Origin: Lentisphaerae bacterium GWF2_49_21
GTDB taxonomy: Bacteria; Verrucomicrobiota; Lentisphaeria; Victivallales; GWF2-50-93
Length of the DNA stretch: 41,196 nt
Direction: 5' to 3'
Assembly: GCA_001804805.1 (NCBI GenBank)
Contig: MHBH01000007.1
Coordinates: 1 to 41,196, forward strand
Shown here: piece after piece, positions 1 through 8,496 of the stretch
Layout: each line of letters opens with the position of its first letter
How positions within the stretch are numbered: position 1 is the stretch's first letter
Made by a program: the position numbers and the translations under genes
The notes under the pieces: generated by a model
What the model saw: only the letters and a program-made list of their open reading frames with translations
Database searches by the model: none
What the model was told of the DNA's origin: nothing

Positions 1-1
1 T

Positions 2-463
2 CTCACCGGGTGGAACATGACCTGTGATGCCGTCCACATCACTGCTCCGAGGAGCGATGGTCTACAGTTAGTCAATGCCATCCGTAATATCCTGAAGACA
101 TCCGGAATTACACCGTCTGAAATCGGGGGCATTATTGGTCACGGCACAGGAACAGTTTTCAACGACTCCATGGAAATAAACGCATTGAACGCAGTTTTCA
201 ATGAAAATGCCAGGCCCCTGTTTTCCACAAAGGGGGGAGTCGGACACACCCTTGGAGCGGCAGGCATCATCCAGGCCGCAGCAGCTGTCAAGGCAATACA
301 GGAGATGCTGCTGCCACCGCAGACCGGGCTGCGTGAACCGATGCCTGGAGCTGAACACATGGTTTCCGACCAGGCACAAAAACTGGCCACTCCTAAAATT
401 CTATCCCTCAATACTGGATTCGGTGGCATCAATGCTGTTTTACTGATTGAGGAGTGCTCATGA
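2..463 (+). CDS. Beta-ketoacyl-ACP synthase (FabF/KAS II-like), 3' part only
   Basis: This is the C-terminal third of a condensing enzyme whose start, including the active-site Cys, lies left of the window; the frame is open from base 2. The histidine motif HGTGT (start about base 143), the motif GHTLGAAG and the C-terminal NTGFGGINAVL segment are the hallmarks of the KAS I/II thiolase fold. The family joins malonyl-ACP to an acyl-ACP in decarboxylative Claisen condensation. The next gene starts inside its stop codon (ATGA overlap) and encodes a KS-like protein without a catalytic Cys, so the two probably form a KS-alpha/KS-beta heterodimer. The same pairing recurs at 8497-10498. Assignment to KS is firm; the substrate is not known. 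Confidence 0.9.
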   Translation, partial: LTGWNMTCDAVHITAPRSDGLQLVNAIRNILKTSGITPSEIGGIIGHGTGTVFNDSMEINALNAVFNENARPLFSTKGGVGHTLGAAGIIQAAAAVKAIQEMLLPPQTGLREPMPGAEHMVSDQAQKLATPKILSLNTGFGGINAVLLIEECS

Positions 464-1137
464 AAAATATAAGCCGTCAAACCTCATTTAAACTTTCGTT
501 GCACGGAATGGCCCTGGTCAATTCCAGTCATGCCCTAATGATGAACAGGGGCCTTTCATTTGAATCGAAAGACGGAGTCGCCGGAATTTATCAGGAGATA
601 ATCAGTTCCAAATCAATTCCCCTGATGCGTCTTGACAACTTCCGCCGTGCCGGTGAAAAAGCCCGCCTTGCCATGATTGGTTCAATGCTTGCACTTGCCG
701 ATGCCGGATTAAGCACTGGCGGCAATGCTGCAATCATAGGCTGGGGCGGAGAAGAGAGCATGGCTGAAAACCGTGCATATTTCACCGATTATGCCGTGAA
801 CGGCAGATTCCTTGGCCGCAGCCAGCTCTTCGTAGGGACTCTTCCCAGCACTCCTCTGTGTGAGGCCGCTATCTGCCTCAATATCCATGGACCTGTATAC
901 TATTTCCAGTCAGATGGCGGTCTTGACGCCGTTTTAACCGAAGCCGAATCACTTTTATCGTCCAAGTCAGGCGGGCAGGCATTGCTTCTGGGAGCCGGCT
1001 GTGGAGAATTGCTGGCTCTGCTTCTTGAACAGTCCGGAAAGGCACATGACTATTCCCATTCACTGGGAATAGACGACATGTCCGGCATATATCATAGTTT
1101 GAAAAAGGAAGCAGGGAATTGCTCGAAAAGGGGGTAA
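460..1137 (+). CDS. Short ketosynthase-like protein, chain-length-factor type
   Basis: A 225-residue thiolase-fold protein resembling the N-terminal half of ketosynthases: a DNFRRAGEKARLA stretch (about 59-72) followed by an ALADAGL helix and a GPVYYFQSDGG segment (about 144-154). In true ketosynthases the last segment carries the nucleophile Cys (ACSSG); here Gln150 sits in its place, the substitution typical of chain length factors in type II polyketide systems. It is about half the length of a full CLF, as in the Ketoacyl-synt_2 type proteins of aryl-polyene loci. ATG 460 is preferred over GTG 454 because GAGGAG lies about six bases upstream and the ATG overlaps the upstream stop. Likely a non-catalytic partner of the preceding KS. 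Confidence 0.65.
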   Translation: MKNISRQTSFKLSLHGMALVNSSHALMMNRGLSFESKDGVAGIYQEIISSKSIPLMRLDNFRRAGEKARLAMIGSMLALADAGLSTGGNAAIIGWGGEESMAENRAYFTDYAVNGRFLGRSQLFVGTLPSTPLCEAAICLNIHGPVYYFQSDGGLDAVLTEAESLLSSKSGGQALLLGAGCGELLALLLEQSGKAHDYSHSLGIDDMSGIYHSLKKEAGNCSKRG

Positions 1138-1190
1138 CACAGACATTCCTGTCTGTGATTGGTTTTAAGGAACGCCACCAACTTGGTGGC
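1138..1190. repeat. Two adjacent intergenic hairpins
   Basis: Directly after the stop codon lies an 8-bp perfect stem with a TTCC loop (CACAGACA/TGTCTGTG, 1138-1157). A near-perfect palindrome follows at 1174-1190 (GCCACCAA C TTGGTGGC). There is no T-run, so neither is a classical terminator. They may act as RNA processing or stabilising structures between the CLF and the radical SAM gene, or be a dispersed intergenic repeat. Confidence 0.6.
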
Positions 1191-1294
1191 ACACAGGGCA
1201 GTGAAGCAAGCGGAAAAGAAAAGTATGCCGGCAGGTTGCCAGCGATCCGATATGATGAATACCATAAATACATGAAAACATTGGAAAAGTTATT

Positions 1295-2542
1295 ATGAAA
1301 ATCCTACTTATATATCCGTGCTGGCCGAAATTGAAGAACCAACCTGTTTTCAATCTTCCTCCGATGGGACCTGTTTCTTTCGCCGCCACGCTGCCACCTG
1401 ATGTTGAAATCAGCTTTTATGACGAAAACGTGGAACCGGTCAACCTCGAGGAGGCATCTGATCTCGTTGCGATTTCATGTATGCTCACCTGCCAGATTCC
1501 CCGTGGCTACGAGCTGGCGGATTTGCTACGGAAACGCGGCAGGACAGTCATTTTCGGAGGCATTGCCGTAATGTTGCATGCCGAAGAGACGGCGTTGCAC
1601 GCCGACAGCGTCTTTCTTGGTGAAGCCGAAGGCCGCATGGGAACAGTGCTTGATGATTTCAAGAATGGATGTCTGAAGAAAACATACAACTTCCTGGATG
1701 ATTTCCCTGACATGTCACTGATCGGCCCTGCCCGGCGCGACATTCTAAAGCATTCCCTGTATAATTACCGCGGTGTCCAGATGGTTGACCTCGTTCACGC
1801 TTCGCGCGGGTGCCGTTTCAATTGCTTTCCATGCTGCACTCCGTATCTTGGGGGCCGCAAATTCCGTCCGCGTCCGCTGGTCAAGGTGGCCGAGGAAATT
1901 GCGGGTATTGACAACAACCGTCTCTTCCTGGTGGACAACTCGCTGGCGCAGGACGATCAATGGGAGAAGGATCTCTTCAAAACGCTTGCGCCGCTGAAGA
2001 AAAAATGGATATCGCATCCTATCAAGAACGATGATGAAATCTTGAAATTGGCGGCTGAGGCCGGCTGCTGGTATGTTTATCAGGCGATCTTTGACACTTC
2101 GGACTACATACGTGAAAGAATCAAGAAATACAAGTCATATGGAATTGGAGTTGAAGGGACGATAATTCTCGGAACCGACGACCAGGATGAGGATTCGATT
2201 CGGCGCCTGATTGATTTTCTGCTGGAAATAGAACTTGATCTGGCTGAATTTACCGTATTAACTCCATTCCCTCACACACCTATCCGGGAAAAGCTGGATA
2301 AGGAAGGACGCATATTCCACAATGACTGGGTTCGCTATACTGCAGGAGAAGTCATATTCCGTCCGGCCCTTATGAGTCCGGATAAATTGAATGAAATGTA
2401 TGAATACGCCTGGGCGGAATTCTACCGCGACATGAGCAAGGAAATGAAAATGGCGAAACTGTTCCTTGATGTCATAAAAAAAGAAAAAGCCGACGGTTCA
2501 TACCGGAATCCGGTCTCCGGCAAACAGCGCCAGGGACAATGA
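1295..2542 (+). CDS. B12-binding domain radical SAM enzyme (first copy)
   Basis: A 415-residue protein with an N-terminal Rossmann-like cobalamin-binding region (about 1-130, starting MKILLIYP and including a VIFGGI strand and FLGEAEG) and a radical SAM barrel with the cluster motif CxxxCxxC at Cys173, Cys177 and Cys180. Class B radical SAM enzymes of this architecture methylate unactivated carbons or catalyse ring formation; members occur in hopanoid, bacteriochlorophyll and ladderane pathways. It is followed after 25 bases by a second enzyme of the same class, and both lie between a KS/CLF pair and transferases, so the substrate is probably the cluster's acyl chain or lipid. The exact reaction cannot be read from the sequence. 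Confidence 0.85.
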   Translation: MKILLIYPCWPKLKNQPVFNLPPMGPVSFAATLPPDVEISFYDENVEPVNLEEASDLVAISCMLTCQIPRGYELADLLRKRGRTVIFGGIAVMLHAEETALHADSVFLGEAEGRMGTVLDDFKNGCLKKTYNFLDDFPDMSLIGPARRDILKHSLYNYRGVQMVDLVHASRGCRFNCFPCCTPYLGGRKFRPRPLVKVAEEIAGIDNNRLFLVDNSLAQDDQWEKDLFKTLAPLKKKWISHPIKNDDEILKLAAEAGCWYVYQAIFDTSDYIRERIKKYKSYGIGVEGTIILGTDDQDEDSIRRLIDFLLEIELDLAEFTVLTPFPHTPIREKLDKEGRIFHNDWVRYTAGEVIFRPALMSPDKLNEMYEYAWAEFYRDMSKEMKMAKLFLDVIKKEKADGSYRNPVSGKQRQGQ

Positions 2543-2567
2543 AATTAGAATAATCAGGGAATCCACT

Positions 2568-3905
2568 ATGCGAATATTGCTCTTGTCCACAAATACTTTT
2601 TCCGAACCTTATGCTGTCTACCCTCTGGGGATGAGCGTAATAGCCGGGGCTTTGACTGCTGCCGGACATGAGGTCAGGCAGTTCGACCCAATGGTATGCG
2701 GCAAGGATAAATTCAATAACCAATTAGCCGAACTGGTGCAGGACTTCCGTCCCGGCATAATAGGCGTCAGCATCCGCAACCTGGACAACATGGACAGCTC
2801 GGACGAATCTGAACCGCTAATACATGACAGTATTGAAACAGTTCGGAAGCTGAGGAAACTATCCTCGGCCCCGATCGTCCTCGGTGGCAGCGGATTTTCA
2901 CTGCAGCCAGAAACTATCCTGAGATTGACAGGAGCAGATTACGGTATCGTTGGAGAAGGAGAAGACAGCGTGGTGTCTCTGGTTTTCCGACTGTCCAGAG
3001 GCGAAAACATTACAGAAAAACTGCATTATGCCTGCACCAAGGAACAATTCGGGGCAAGCTATCAGGATGATATTCTGTCCTTTTACAACAACGAGACCAA
3101 CATCATCCCGCTGCAGACCAAGCGGGGGTGCTCATTCAAATGCATTTACTGTACCTACCCAAAGCTGGAGGGAAATCGTGTCAGGATGCGCGACCCGGAA
3201 CAGGTCATCTCGGAAATCATCAGGATACATCGGCAGTTTCCTAACTCAATGCTGTACTTCGTCGATGCCGTCTTCAATGATCCGGGCAAGAAATACCTTG
3301 AATTACTGGAGTTGATGCTCCACCGCAACCTTGTTGTGCCATGGACCGCATTTATCTCTCCGGAACAACTGCGGGAAGAAGAAATAAGACTGATGGCGTC
3401 CGCAGGCATGACTGCGGCAGATCTGGGGCTTGATGCAACCACCGATGCCACTCTTGCAGGAATCGGGAAGAATTTCACCTTCAGGGATATTCCGCAAATA
3501 TGCCGTACGATGCAGAAACTCAATGTCGAGGTGACTGCCAGCGTGATGTTCGGGGGGCCCGGAGAAACCGAACAAACTGTAATGGACGGAATCGCGAATT
3601 TACGTTCATTGGAACCAGCCTATTCGATAATCTTCTCCGGCATAAGGATATTGCCGGGTACGCCGTTGCTCGACTTGGCCAGGAAGCAAGGGATGGTTCC
3701 ACCGGACTGGGACGAGATCAGCAAGATTTACTACTTCGCCCCAGGCTTGTCTCCAGCCTGGCTTGATCATACGCTCAAATCCGGTTTTGCCGGAAGCCGG
3801 CATTGCATCTACCCGCCCGGATCGCGCAATGATCAATTGAAGAAAATTCTTCGGCTAGGTTATGTCAAAGTGAAAAAACTGCAGCTGAAGAAGGGATCAT
3901 CATGA
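2568..3905 (+). CDS. B12-binding domain radical SAM enzyme (second copy)
   Basis: A 445-residue enzyme with an N-terminal cobalamin-binding domain (LGGSGFSLQPE about 105-115, YGIVGEGED about 125-133) and a radical SAM domain with CxxxCxxC at Cys188, Cys192 and Cys195 (CSFKCIYC). It is only distantly similar to the preceding gene, so the two probably do successive or different steps rather than being recent duplicates. Its stop overlaps the start of the glycosyltransferase gene (ATGA), indicating tight translational coupling. The class carries out B12-dependent methylation or other radical chemistry; the neighbouring lipid-synthesis genes point to an acyl-chain substrate. The reaction is inferred only at class level. 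Confidence 0.85.
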   Translation: MRILLLSTNTFSEPYAVYPLGMSVIAGALTAAGHEVRQFDPMVCGKDKFNNQLAELVQDFRPGIIGVSIRNLDNMDSSDESEPLIHDSIETVRKLRKLSSAPIVLGGSGFSLQPETILRLTGADYGIVGEGEDSVVSLVFRLSRGENITEKLHYACTKEQFGASYQDDILSFYNNETNIIPLQTKRGCSFKCIYCTYPKLEGNRVRMRDPEQVISEIIRIHRQFPNSMLYFVDAVFNDPGKKYLELLELMLHRNLVVPWTAFISPEQLREEEIRLMASAGMTAADLGLDATTDATLAGIGKNFTFRDIPQICRTMQKLNVEVTASVMFGGPGETEQTVMDGIANLRSLEPAYSIIFSGIRILPGTPLLDLARKQGMVPPDWDEISKIYYFAPGLSPAWLDHTLKSGFAGSRHCIYPPGSRNDQLKKILRLGYVKVKKLQLKKGSS

Positions 3906-5080
3906 CGACAACGGCATCCTATCGTTTCGACCTTGAAAAAGCCTGGTGCGTGATCCCTGCCTACAACAACGCAGGAACCGTACTTGATGTTGTGTCCCGC
4001 TGTCTAAGGCAGATGGATAACGTGCTCATCGTCGACGATGGCAGCACTGACATGAATTTGAGCGAGGCCTGCGCCAAGCTGCCGGTAACGGTTGTCCGCC
4101 ATACGCAGAACCGCGGAAAAGGAGTGGCAATCCTTACAGCACTTGAATTCATCAAGGACAAGGCTGCCGACTATATGATCACAATTGATGCCGATGGACA
4201 GCATTATCCGGAAGACATCCCTCTGTTCTTTCCTATACTGGAGGCCAATGACTATTCCCTAGTGGTCGGATGCAGGGATTTTTCCGGAAAGAATGTTCCG
4301 AGGTCAAGCCGCTTTGGCCGAAGCTTCGCCAATTTCTGGATGAAACTTGAAACCGGGTTTGATTGTGGCGACTGCCAAAGCGGATTTCGCGCATATCCTG
4401 TTAAATATATTGCACAGCTAAAATTCCTGTGCAGCAGATATAATTTTGAAACCGAAGTACTTGTCAAGTGCGCCTGGGCGGGGCTTGAACTTCATTCGTT
4501 GCAGGTTCGCTCGTGGTATCCGGAACCCGGCAAAAGAATATCGCACTTCCGGCCGTGGGGGGATAATTTCCGGATTTCCTGCATTCACGCCCATCTTCTG
4601 GCGCGACGGTTGCTGCCGATACCAGTCAGGCGATTGCGCCCGAAGCCATCACTTTCGATTTTCCCATTGTCTCTTTTTTTTTCATCTCTTCTGCGCGAAA
4701 ACACTACTCCCGGCGGACTTGCCGCTGGCGCGGCTGTTGGCACCATAATCGGCATTATTCCGATACCAGGGTTTCAATCAATAGCAATAGTCTATGTCTC
4801 ATCACGGCTTCATCTAAACATAGTCCTGCCCCTGGTAATTCAGAATCTTTTCATACCTCCATTTGCTCCGTTCCTATGCATTGAACTGGGATATTGGGTG
4901 CTTAACGGAACATGGCTGACTGAATTCACCTTCACAACGCTCTGCACACAAATGTACTACCGTATAGCCGAATGGTGGATTGGCAGTTTATTGCTGGCTC
5001 CCGTCTTTGCGGCCTTGACGGCAGGTGCCACTTACCTTGTCGCGGCATTTATTCAACGCAAAAGGAGTCGGCAGCAATGA
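3902..5080 (+). CDS. Glycosyltransferase family 2 fused to a DUF2062 membrane domain
   Basis: The first about 240 residues are a GT-A fold: VIPAYNN near the start, VDDGSTD for nucleotide-sugar binding and DADGQH as the metal-binding DXD-like motif. The C-terminal part (about 265-390) is hydrophobic with a GAAVGTIIGIIPIPGFQ segment typical of DUF2062, which anchors the enzyme in the inner membrane. This fusion followed by an LpxL-like acyltransferase is a recurrent pair in aryl-polyene and flexirubin loci, where the two are thought to build the lipid carrier of the polyene. Start and stop both overlap neighbours by four bases, so it is co-translated with the radical SAM and acyltransferase genes. 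The sugar donor and acceptor are unknown. Confidence 0.9.
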   Translation: MTTTASYRFDLEKAWCVIPAYNNAGTVLDVVSRCLRQMDNVLIVDDGSTDMNLSEACAKLPVTVVRHTQNRGKGVAILTALEFIKDKAADYMITIDADGQHYPEDIPLFFPILEANDYSLVVGCRDFSGKNVPRSSRFGRSFANFWMKLETGFDCGDCQSGFRAYPVKYIAQLKFLCSRYNFETEVLVKCAWAGLELHSLQVRSWYPEPGKRISHFRPWGDNFRISCIHAHLLARRLLPIPVRRLRPKPSLSIFPLSLFFSSLLRENTTPGGLAAGAAVGTIIGIIPIPGFQSIAIVYVSSRLHLNIVLPLVIQNLFIPPFAPFLCIELGYWVLNGTWLTEFTFTTLCTQMYYRIAEWWIGSLLLAPVFAALTAGATYLVAAFIQRKRSRQQ

Positions 5081-5988
5081 ATGATAAAAAGGTCATGCAG
5101 GGGCTGAGCGCCACAAGGGGCAGCTCGTTTGGAATTGGTTTTTTCCGGTTGCTGCTGAAATTCGGCGGGATAAACCGCGCCTGTGAATTTGTCTGGTTCA
5201 TAGCATTGTTCTATGTACTGTTTGACCACAAGGCGAGACGCTCAACAATGCCCTACCTGCGGCACCGTTTTCCTAAAGCAGGATCATTCCGCCTATGGTG
5301 CTACGCCTATCGTCTAATGGTCAGCCAGGGACAATCCCTGCTTGAGGCCGCAGTAGTCGATTCAGGGACTGAATATTCTATCAATTCAGAAAATGACACC
5401 GAACTCCGGGACCTGATATTAAAATCCAAAGATGGAATCATCCTGCTGATCTCCCATTTCGGCCCTTGGCAGGCCTCAATGTCAACAGTCTTGAACTATG
5501 GGCGCAATGTAACCATTGTGGTGCAACGTGATCAGAACGTCAACGTTGACAAGATGATGGCCGTCAAAAACAGCGGCCTGAAAATCAACACCGCCTTCAC
5601 TGATGATTTAACCGGGGGGGTTCTCGACGCCATGTCCGCCATTGAGCGTGGCGACATAGTCTGCATCATGGGCGACCGCTGCCGTGAAAAAGATGCTCTC
5701 CTGATTGACTTCCTCGGGGAACCGGCCAGATTCCCTTTCGCTGCATTTTATCTTGCGGCAAAATACACCTGCCCTGTCGTGCCGATGTTCGTGTTCCGCG
5801 AAAAGCGCCATGATACTTTGCTGTTTCATTTTGGAAAGGCACTCTATCCGGAATGCCACGCACATGGGCATCATCGCCGCGAAAGCCTGCGCCCATACGT
5901 TGCAGCTTATGTCACCGAACTTGAAACAGCTTCAAGCAGGTTTCCGTTCCAATGCTACATTTTTGAGGACGTATGGGAAACACGGTAG
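5077..5988 (+). CDS. LpxL/HtrB-like lipid acyltransferase
   Basis: A 303-residue member of the bacterial lipid A acyltransferase superfamily with an N-terminal hydrophobic helix (about 36-50). The catalytic box normally reads HxxxxE/D; here it is H127-F-G-P-W-Q132, so the acidic partner of the catalytic His is Gln. The later segment IVCIMGDRC matches the substrate-binding region of the family, followed by a conserved FPFAAFYLAAKYTCPVVP stretch. The start at 5077 is chosen for AAAGGAG upstream and the ATGA overlap with the glycosyltransferase; an in-frame extension to 4972 would run through the upstream gene. Probably transfers the finished acyl or aryl chain from ACP to a glycolipid at the inner membrane. 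Confidence 0.85.
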   Translation: MNDKKVMQGLSATRGSSFGIGFFRLLLKFGGINRACEFVWFIALFYVLFDHKARRSTMPYLRHRFPKAGSFRLWCYAYRLMVSQGQSLLEAAVVDSGTEYSINSENDTELRDLILKSKDGIILLISHFGPWQASMSTVLNYGRNVTIVVQRDQNVNVDKMMAVKNSGLKINTAFTDDLTGGVLDAMSAIERGDIVCIMGDRCREKDALLIDFLGEPARFPFAAFYLAAKYTCPVVPMFVFREKRHDTLLFHFGKALYPECHAHGHHRRESLRPYVAAYVTELETASSRFPFQCYIFEDVWETR

Positions 5989-5991
5989 CCC

Positions 5992-6594
5992 CTATTTCTT
6001 TTGCAGCGCGGTTCTAAATTCCTGATTTTTCAATAGGCCGTTGACTGCATTTATATATGCATCGCTCAGTGTTTCATAGTAATTTTCAAGCTTATATGAG
6101 TGTCCAAAACGTTTTGCACTGCCGCTCATCATCCCTTGCCAGACGACATTGCCAGCAGCATTTTCAGCAGTGATCTTAATTCCCACGCTTGCATTATACA
6201 TATTATCTTCTATTACATAGAATTCCAAAACCTCACCTTTGAAAGTCATGCTTGCATTTTCTTCCACAACATTGAATCCCCGCTGCTTGATGACAGCCAT
6301 GAACCTGCTCCTGCACCAATCGGAGACATTATCGCACGTTGTGACTAACTTGTCCTTTTTGTCTTCAATATTTTTGGCAATCTCTCTTTTATTCTCCCGT
6401 GAGTCGATGAAGGGCATGATCTTGTATTTATGAGCGAATATGGCGGCTGGCAAAGATGTGTCAGCATCATTGATGTCCTTTGTCGGTTTCCAGACCAACG
6501 GAACGCCTGAAAGCATCTTCGGGGTGGAGCATCCGCAAAGCATCGCCATAACCGAAAGGCAACCCAAAACATAAAATCCAAATCTGCACTTCAT
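5992..6594 (-). CDS. Predicted lipoprotein, YajG-like
   Basis: A 200-residue protein with a signal peptide and lipobox (LCGC, Cys about 22) followed by Ser, which suggests outer-membrane sorting. The mature part resembles YajG-type lipoproteins: a short beta segment KIMPFIDSREN, a stretch placing Cys and Trp in a receptor-like helix, and a C-terminal repeat of the type LSDAYINAVNGLL. AGGAGG precedes the start. It is the only gene on this strand within the biosynthetic cluster and converges on the acyltransferase with a three-base gap. A role in carrying or retaining the cluster's lipid product at the outer membrane is possible from position alone; function is otherwise unknown. Confidence 0.6.
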   Translation of the reverse strand: MKCRFGFYVLGCLSVMAMLCGCSTPKMLSGVPLVWKPTKDINDADTSLPAAIFAHKYKIMPFIDSRENKREIAKNIEDKKDKLVTTCDNVSDWCRSRFMAVIKQRGFNVVEENASMTFKGEVLEFYVIEDNMYNASVGIKITAENAAGNVVWQGMMSGSAKRFGHSYKLENYYETLSDAYINAVNGLLKNQEFRTALQKK

Positions 6595-6833
6595 AAATCG
6601 TCCTCCTGTTTAAAATTTAAGACCCTGTGAACAAGCAATGTGCTTTTACCTTTATACCAATGTAAAACGTAGTCCCTATTTTCAATCTGGCAATCACAGG
6701 AGCTGGGATTGAGGAAATAAACACCATTCTATCAATGCAATCGGAATACGATAATTGCACTGAGAGGGGAAAACGACTTATTTCACCTGTCATACTTGAT
6801 GTATACTCCACCTGCGGCTATCTTTTCAGCAAC

Positions 6834-8075
6834 ATGAAAACTGAAATTACTATCAGTTCACCCCTAATGGGTTGTAGCGTTTACAGGCGATGGATTAACA
6901 CCGTTTTATTCTTGCTTGCGCTTCTCCAGAGTTCATGCGCGGAGCTGTCAGTCAGGGAAGTCTCGGATCCCGCTGAAGCCATCTCCAGGCTTAAATCCGG
7001 CGGAACTCTGAAAAATGAAATCGACACACTTGTCAACCCGCTTATCTGTTCCGGGGAAAATGTCAGCGCCGTAGTTGGAGTTGTAATGCCGGATTCGAGG
7101 ACCTACGTCTACGGATACGGTAAAACCGAACTTGATACGGGTTCAACACCTGATGGCAGGACTATTTATTCAATTGGCTCTGTTTCCAAGGGGTTCGTAA
7201 GCCTCCTCCTGTTCCGGATGATGGAAGAAGGGGTTATTGGCAAAAACGAAACGATCGGTGATATTCTCGGGCCTGACTTCAAGCCGGAAGACGAAAATGT
7301 CGCCAGTATTACCCTCATCCAACTGGCAACGCATTCCTCGGGCCTGCCGAGACATCCGCAGACGATCAAACTGCTCTGCTCTTTTTCCAGCTTTTTATTT
7401 ACAGGTAATAATTTTTATGAATATATCGACAGCACCGAAGGAATAAAATATCTTAACGGGGTTCATCTGGACAAGGAGCAGATCGGCAAGTACATCTACT
7501 CCAATGTTGGTGTCGGGCTGCTCGGTTATCTGCTTGCTAAAAAAGCGGATAAATCATTGACGGAGCTACTGCAGGAGAAAATTTTCAGGCCGCTTAAGAT
7601 GAAGGACACTGCTATCACCCTGAATGATGAACAGAAAAACAGGCTCGCCGTAGCATATTCCGGAGACCAACCCCTGTTCCGTTTACGAAACACCCCTCTT
7701 GAACCCTGGAAATTCACGTATTTCATGGAAGGAACAGGAGCTGTATATTCGACTGCCGATGATCTTCTCCTCTTTATCAAGGCGCAGCTTGGATTCCAGA
7801 CTGCTTCACCGCTTGGCTCCATTATTCCGAAAACTCAACAGAAGCAGGTTGATGCTGAAAAATTAAACGTAGCGTCCGGCTGGTTTGTCGAAAAACCATT
7901 CCAGGATTCCCATGAAATATATTACCAGTACGGACTCACTTCAGGATTCAACTGCTATCTCGGATTTGACAGGGAACAAAAGATTGGAGTTGTAGTTTTA
8001 AGGAACAATTTCAACTGGAGGGACAAGATCGGACATAATCTAATCCTCCGCATTGCCGGAAGCATCCAGAATTAG
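6834..8075 (+). CDS. Beta-lactamase-fold serine hydrolase, lipoprotein
   Basis: A serine hydrolase of the class C beta-lactamase / penicillin-binding-protein-like family. It shows SVSK (the SxxK nucleophile box, in YSIGSVSKGF) and YSN (the YxN box, in IYSNVGVG). A third box is suggested by the YGLTSGF segment. The N-terminus has a hydrophobic signal ending in LALLQSSC, a plausible lipobox, so the enzyme is likely tethered in the periplasm. The start is uncertain: ATG 6834 or ATG 6867 both precede the signal, neither with a clear ribosome site, and the frame is open back to 6735. Related enzymes include esterases and transesterases, so it may act on the cluster's ester or lipid product; true beta-lactamase activity is not implied. 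Confidence 0.8.
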   Translation: MKTEITISSPLMGCSVYRRWINTVLFLLALLQSSCAELSVREVSDPAEAISRLKSGGTLKNEIDTLVNPLICSGENVSAVVGVVMPDSRTYVYGYGKTELDTGSTPDGRTIYSIGSVSKGFVSLLLFRMMEEGVIGKNETIGDILGPDFKPEDENVASITLIQLATHSSGLPRHPQTIKLLCSFSSFLFTGNNFYEYIDSTEGIKYLNGVHLDKEQIGKYIYSNVGVGLLGYLLAKKADKSLTELLQEKIFRPLKMKDTAITLNDEQKNRLAVAYSGDQPLFRLRNTPLEPWKFTYFMEGTGAVYSTADDLLLFIKAQLGFQTASPLGSIIPKTQQKQVDAEKLNVASGWFVEKPFQDSHEIYYQYGLTSGFNCYLGFDREQKIGVVVLRNNFNWRDKIGHNLILRIAGSIQN

Positions 8076-8142
8076 TGCCCTTATTCCCAGACACACCGGA
8101 TTATTTGCGATTCAGAATTTAGGACAAGTCTGTTTTTTTAAT

Positions 8143-8170
8143 TTGGTTTTGTCTACGGCGGGGATATATT
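8143..8170 (+). promoter_or_regulatory. Possible sigma-70 promoter before the second ACP-KS operon
   Basis: TTGGTT (8143-8148) and TATATT (8165-8170) are spaced by 16 bases and lie about 55 bases ahead of the ACP start, in the only non-coding gap of any size before a run of seven closely packed genes. The -35 box is weak. Confidence 0.3.
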
Positions 8171-8223
8171 AAAAGTGTTGCCAGACATTTAAGGATTTCA
8201 GAGATGGACGGGGTTGTTGTATC

Positions 8224-8493
8224 ATGGATAATTCAGTTATTGCCTTCAGGACAGAATTTAAAAACAATCTGATTGAATGGCTTCAGATGAAGAACAAAAC
8301 ATCGGAAGATATCGATGACAACGAACCCCTGTTTGGCAATGGATTAGGGCTTGATTCCCTTGACGCCGTCGAAATTGTCATCATGCTTCAACGCAAGTAT
8401 AATATCCCGCAGAAGGACATCGAGTCGCGCAAAGAGATTTTTGCGACTTTAGCCACGTTGAGCGACTACGTTCAGGAAAAATCCGGACGGTGA
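8224..8493 (+). CDS. Acyl carrier protein
   Basis: An 89-residue acidic helical protein with the phosphopantetheine attachment motif LGLDSLDAVEI; Ser45 is the expected attachment site. It begins the second operon of the cluster and is followed three bases later by a ketosynthase, the classic ACP-KS order. It would carry the growing chain as a thioester between the ligase, the KS pair and the tailoring enzymes. Length and motif are normal for dissociated type II systems. It differs clearly from the second ACP at 10515, suggesting separate roles such as loading and elongation. Confidence 0.93.
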   Translation: MDNSVIAFRTEFKNNLIEWLQMKNKTSEDIDDNEPLFGNGLGLDSLDAVEIVIMLQRKYNIPQKDIESRKEIFATLATLSDYVQEKSGR

Positions 8494-8496
8494 AAT

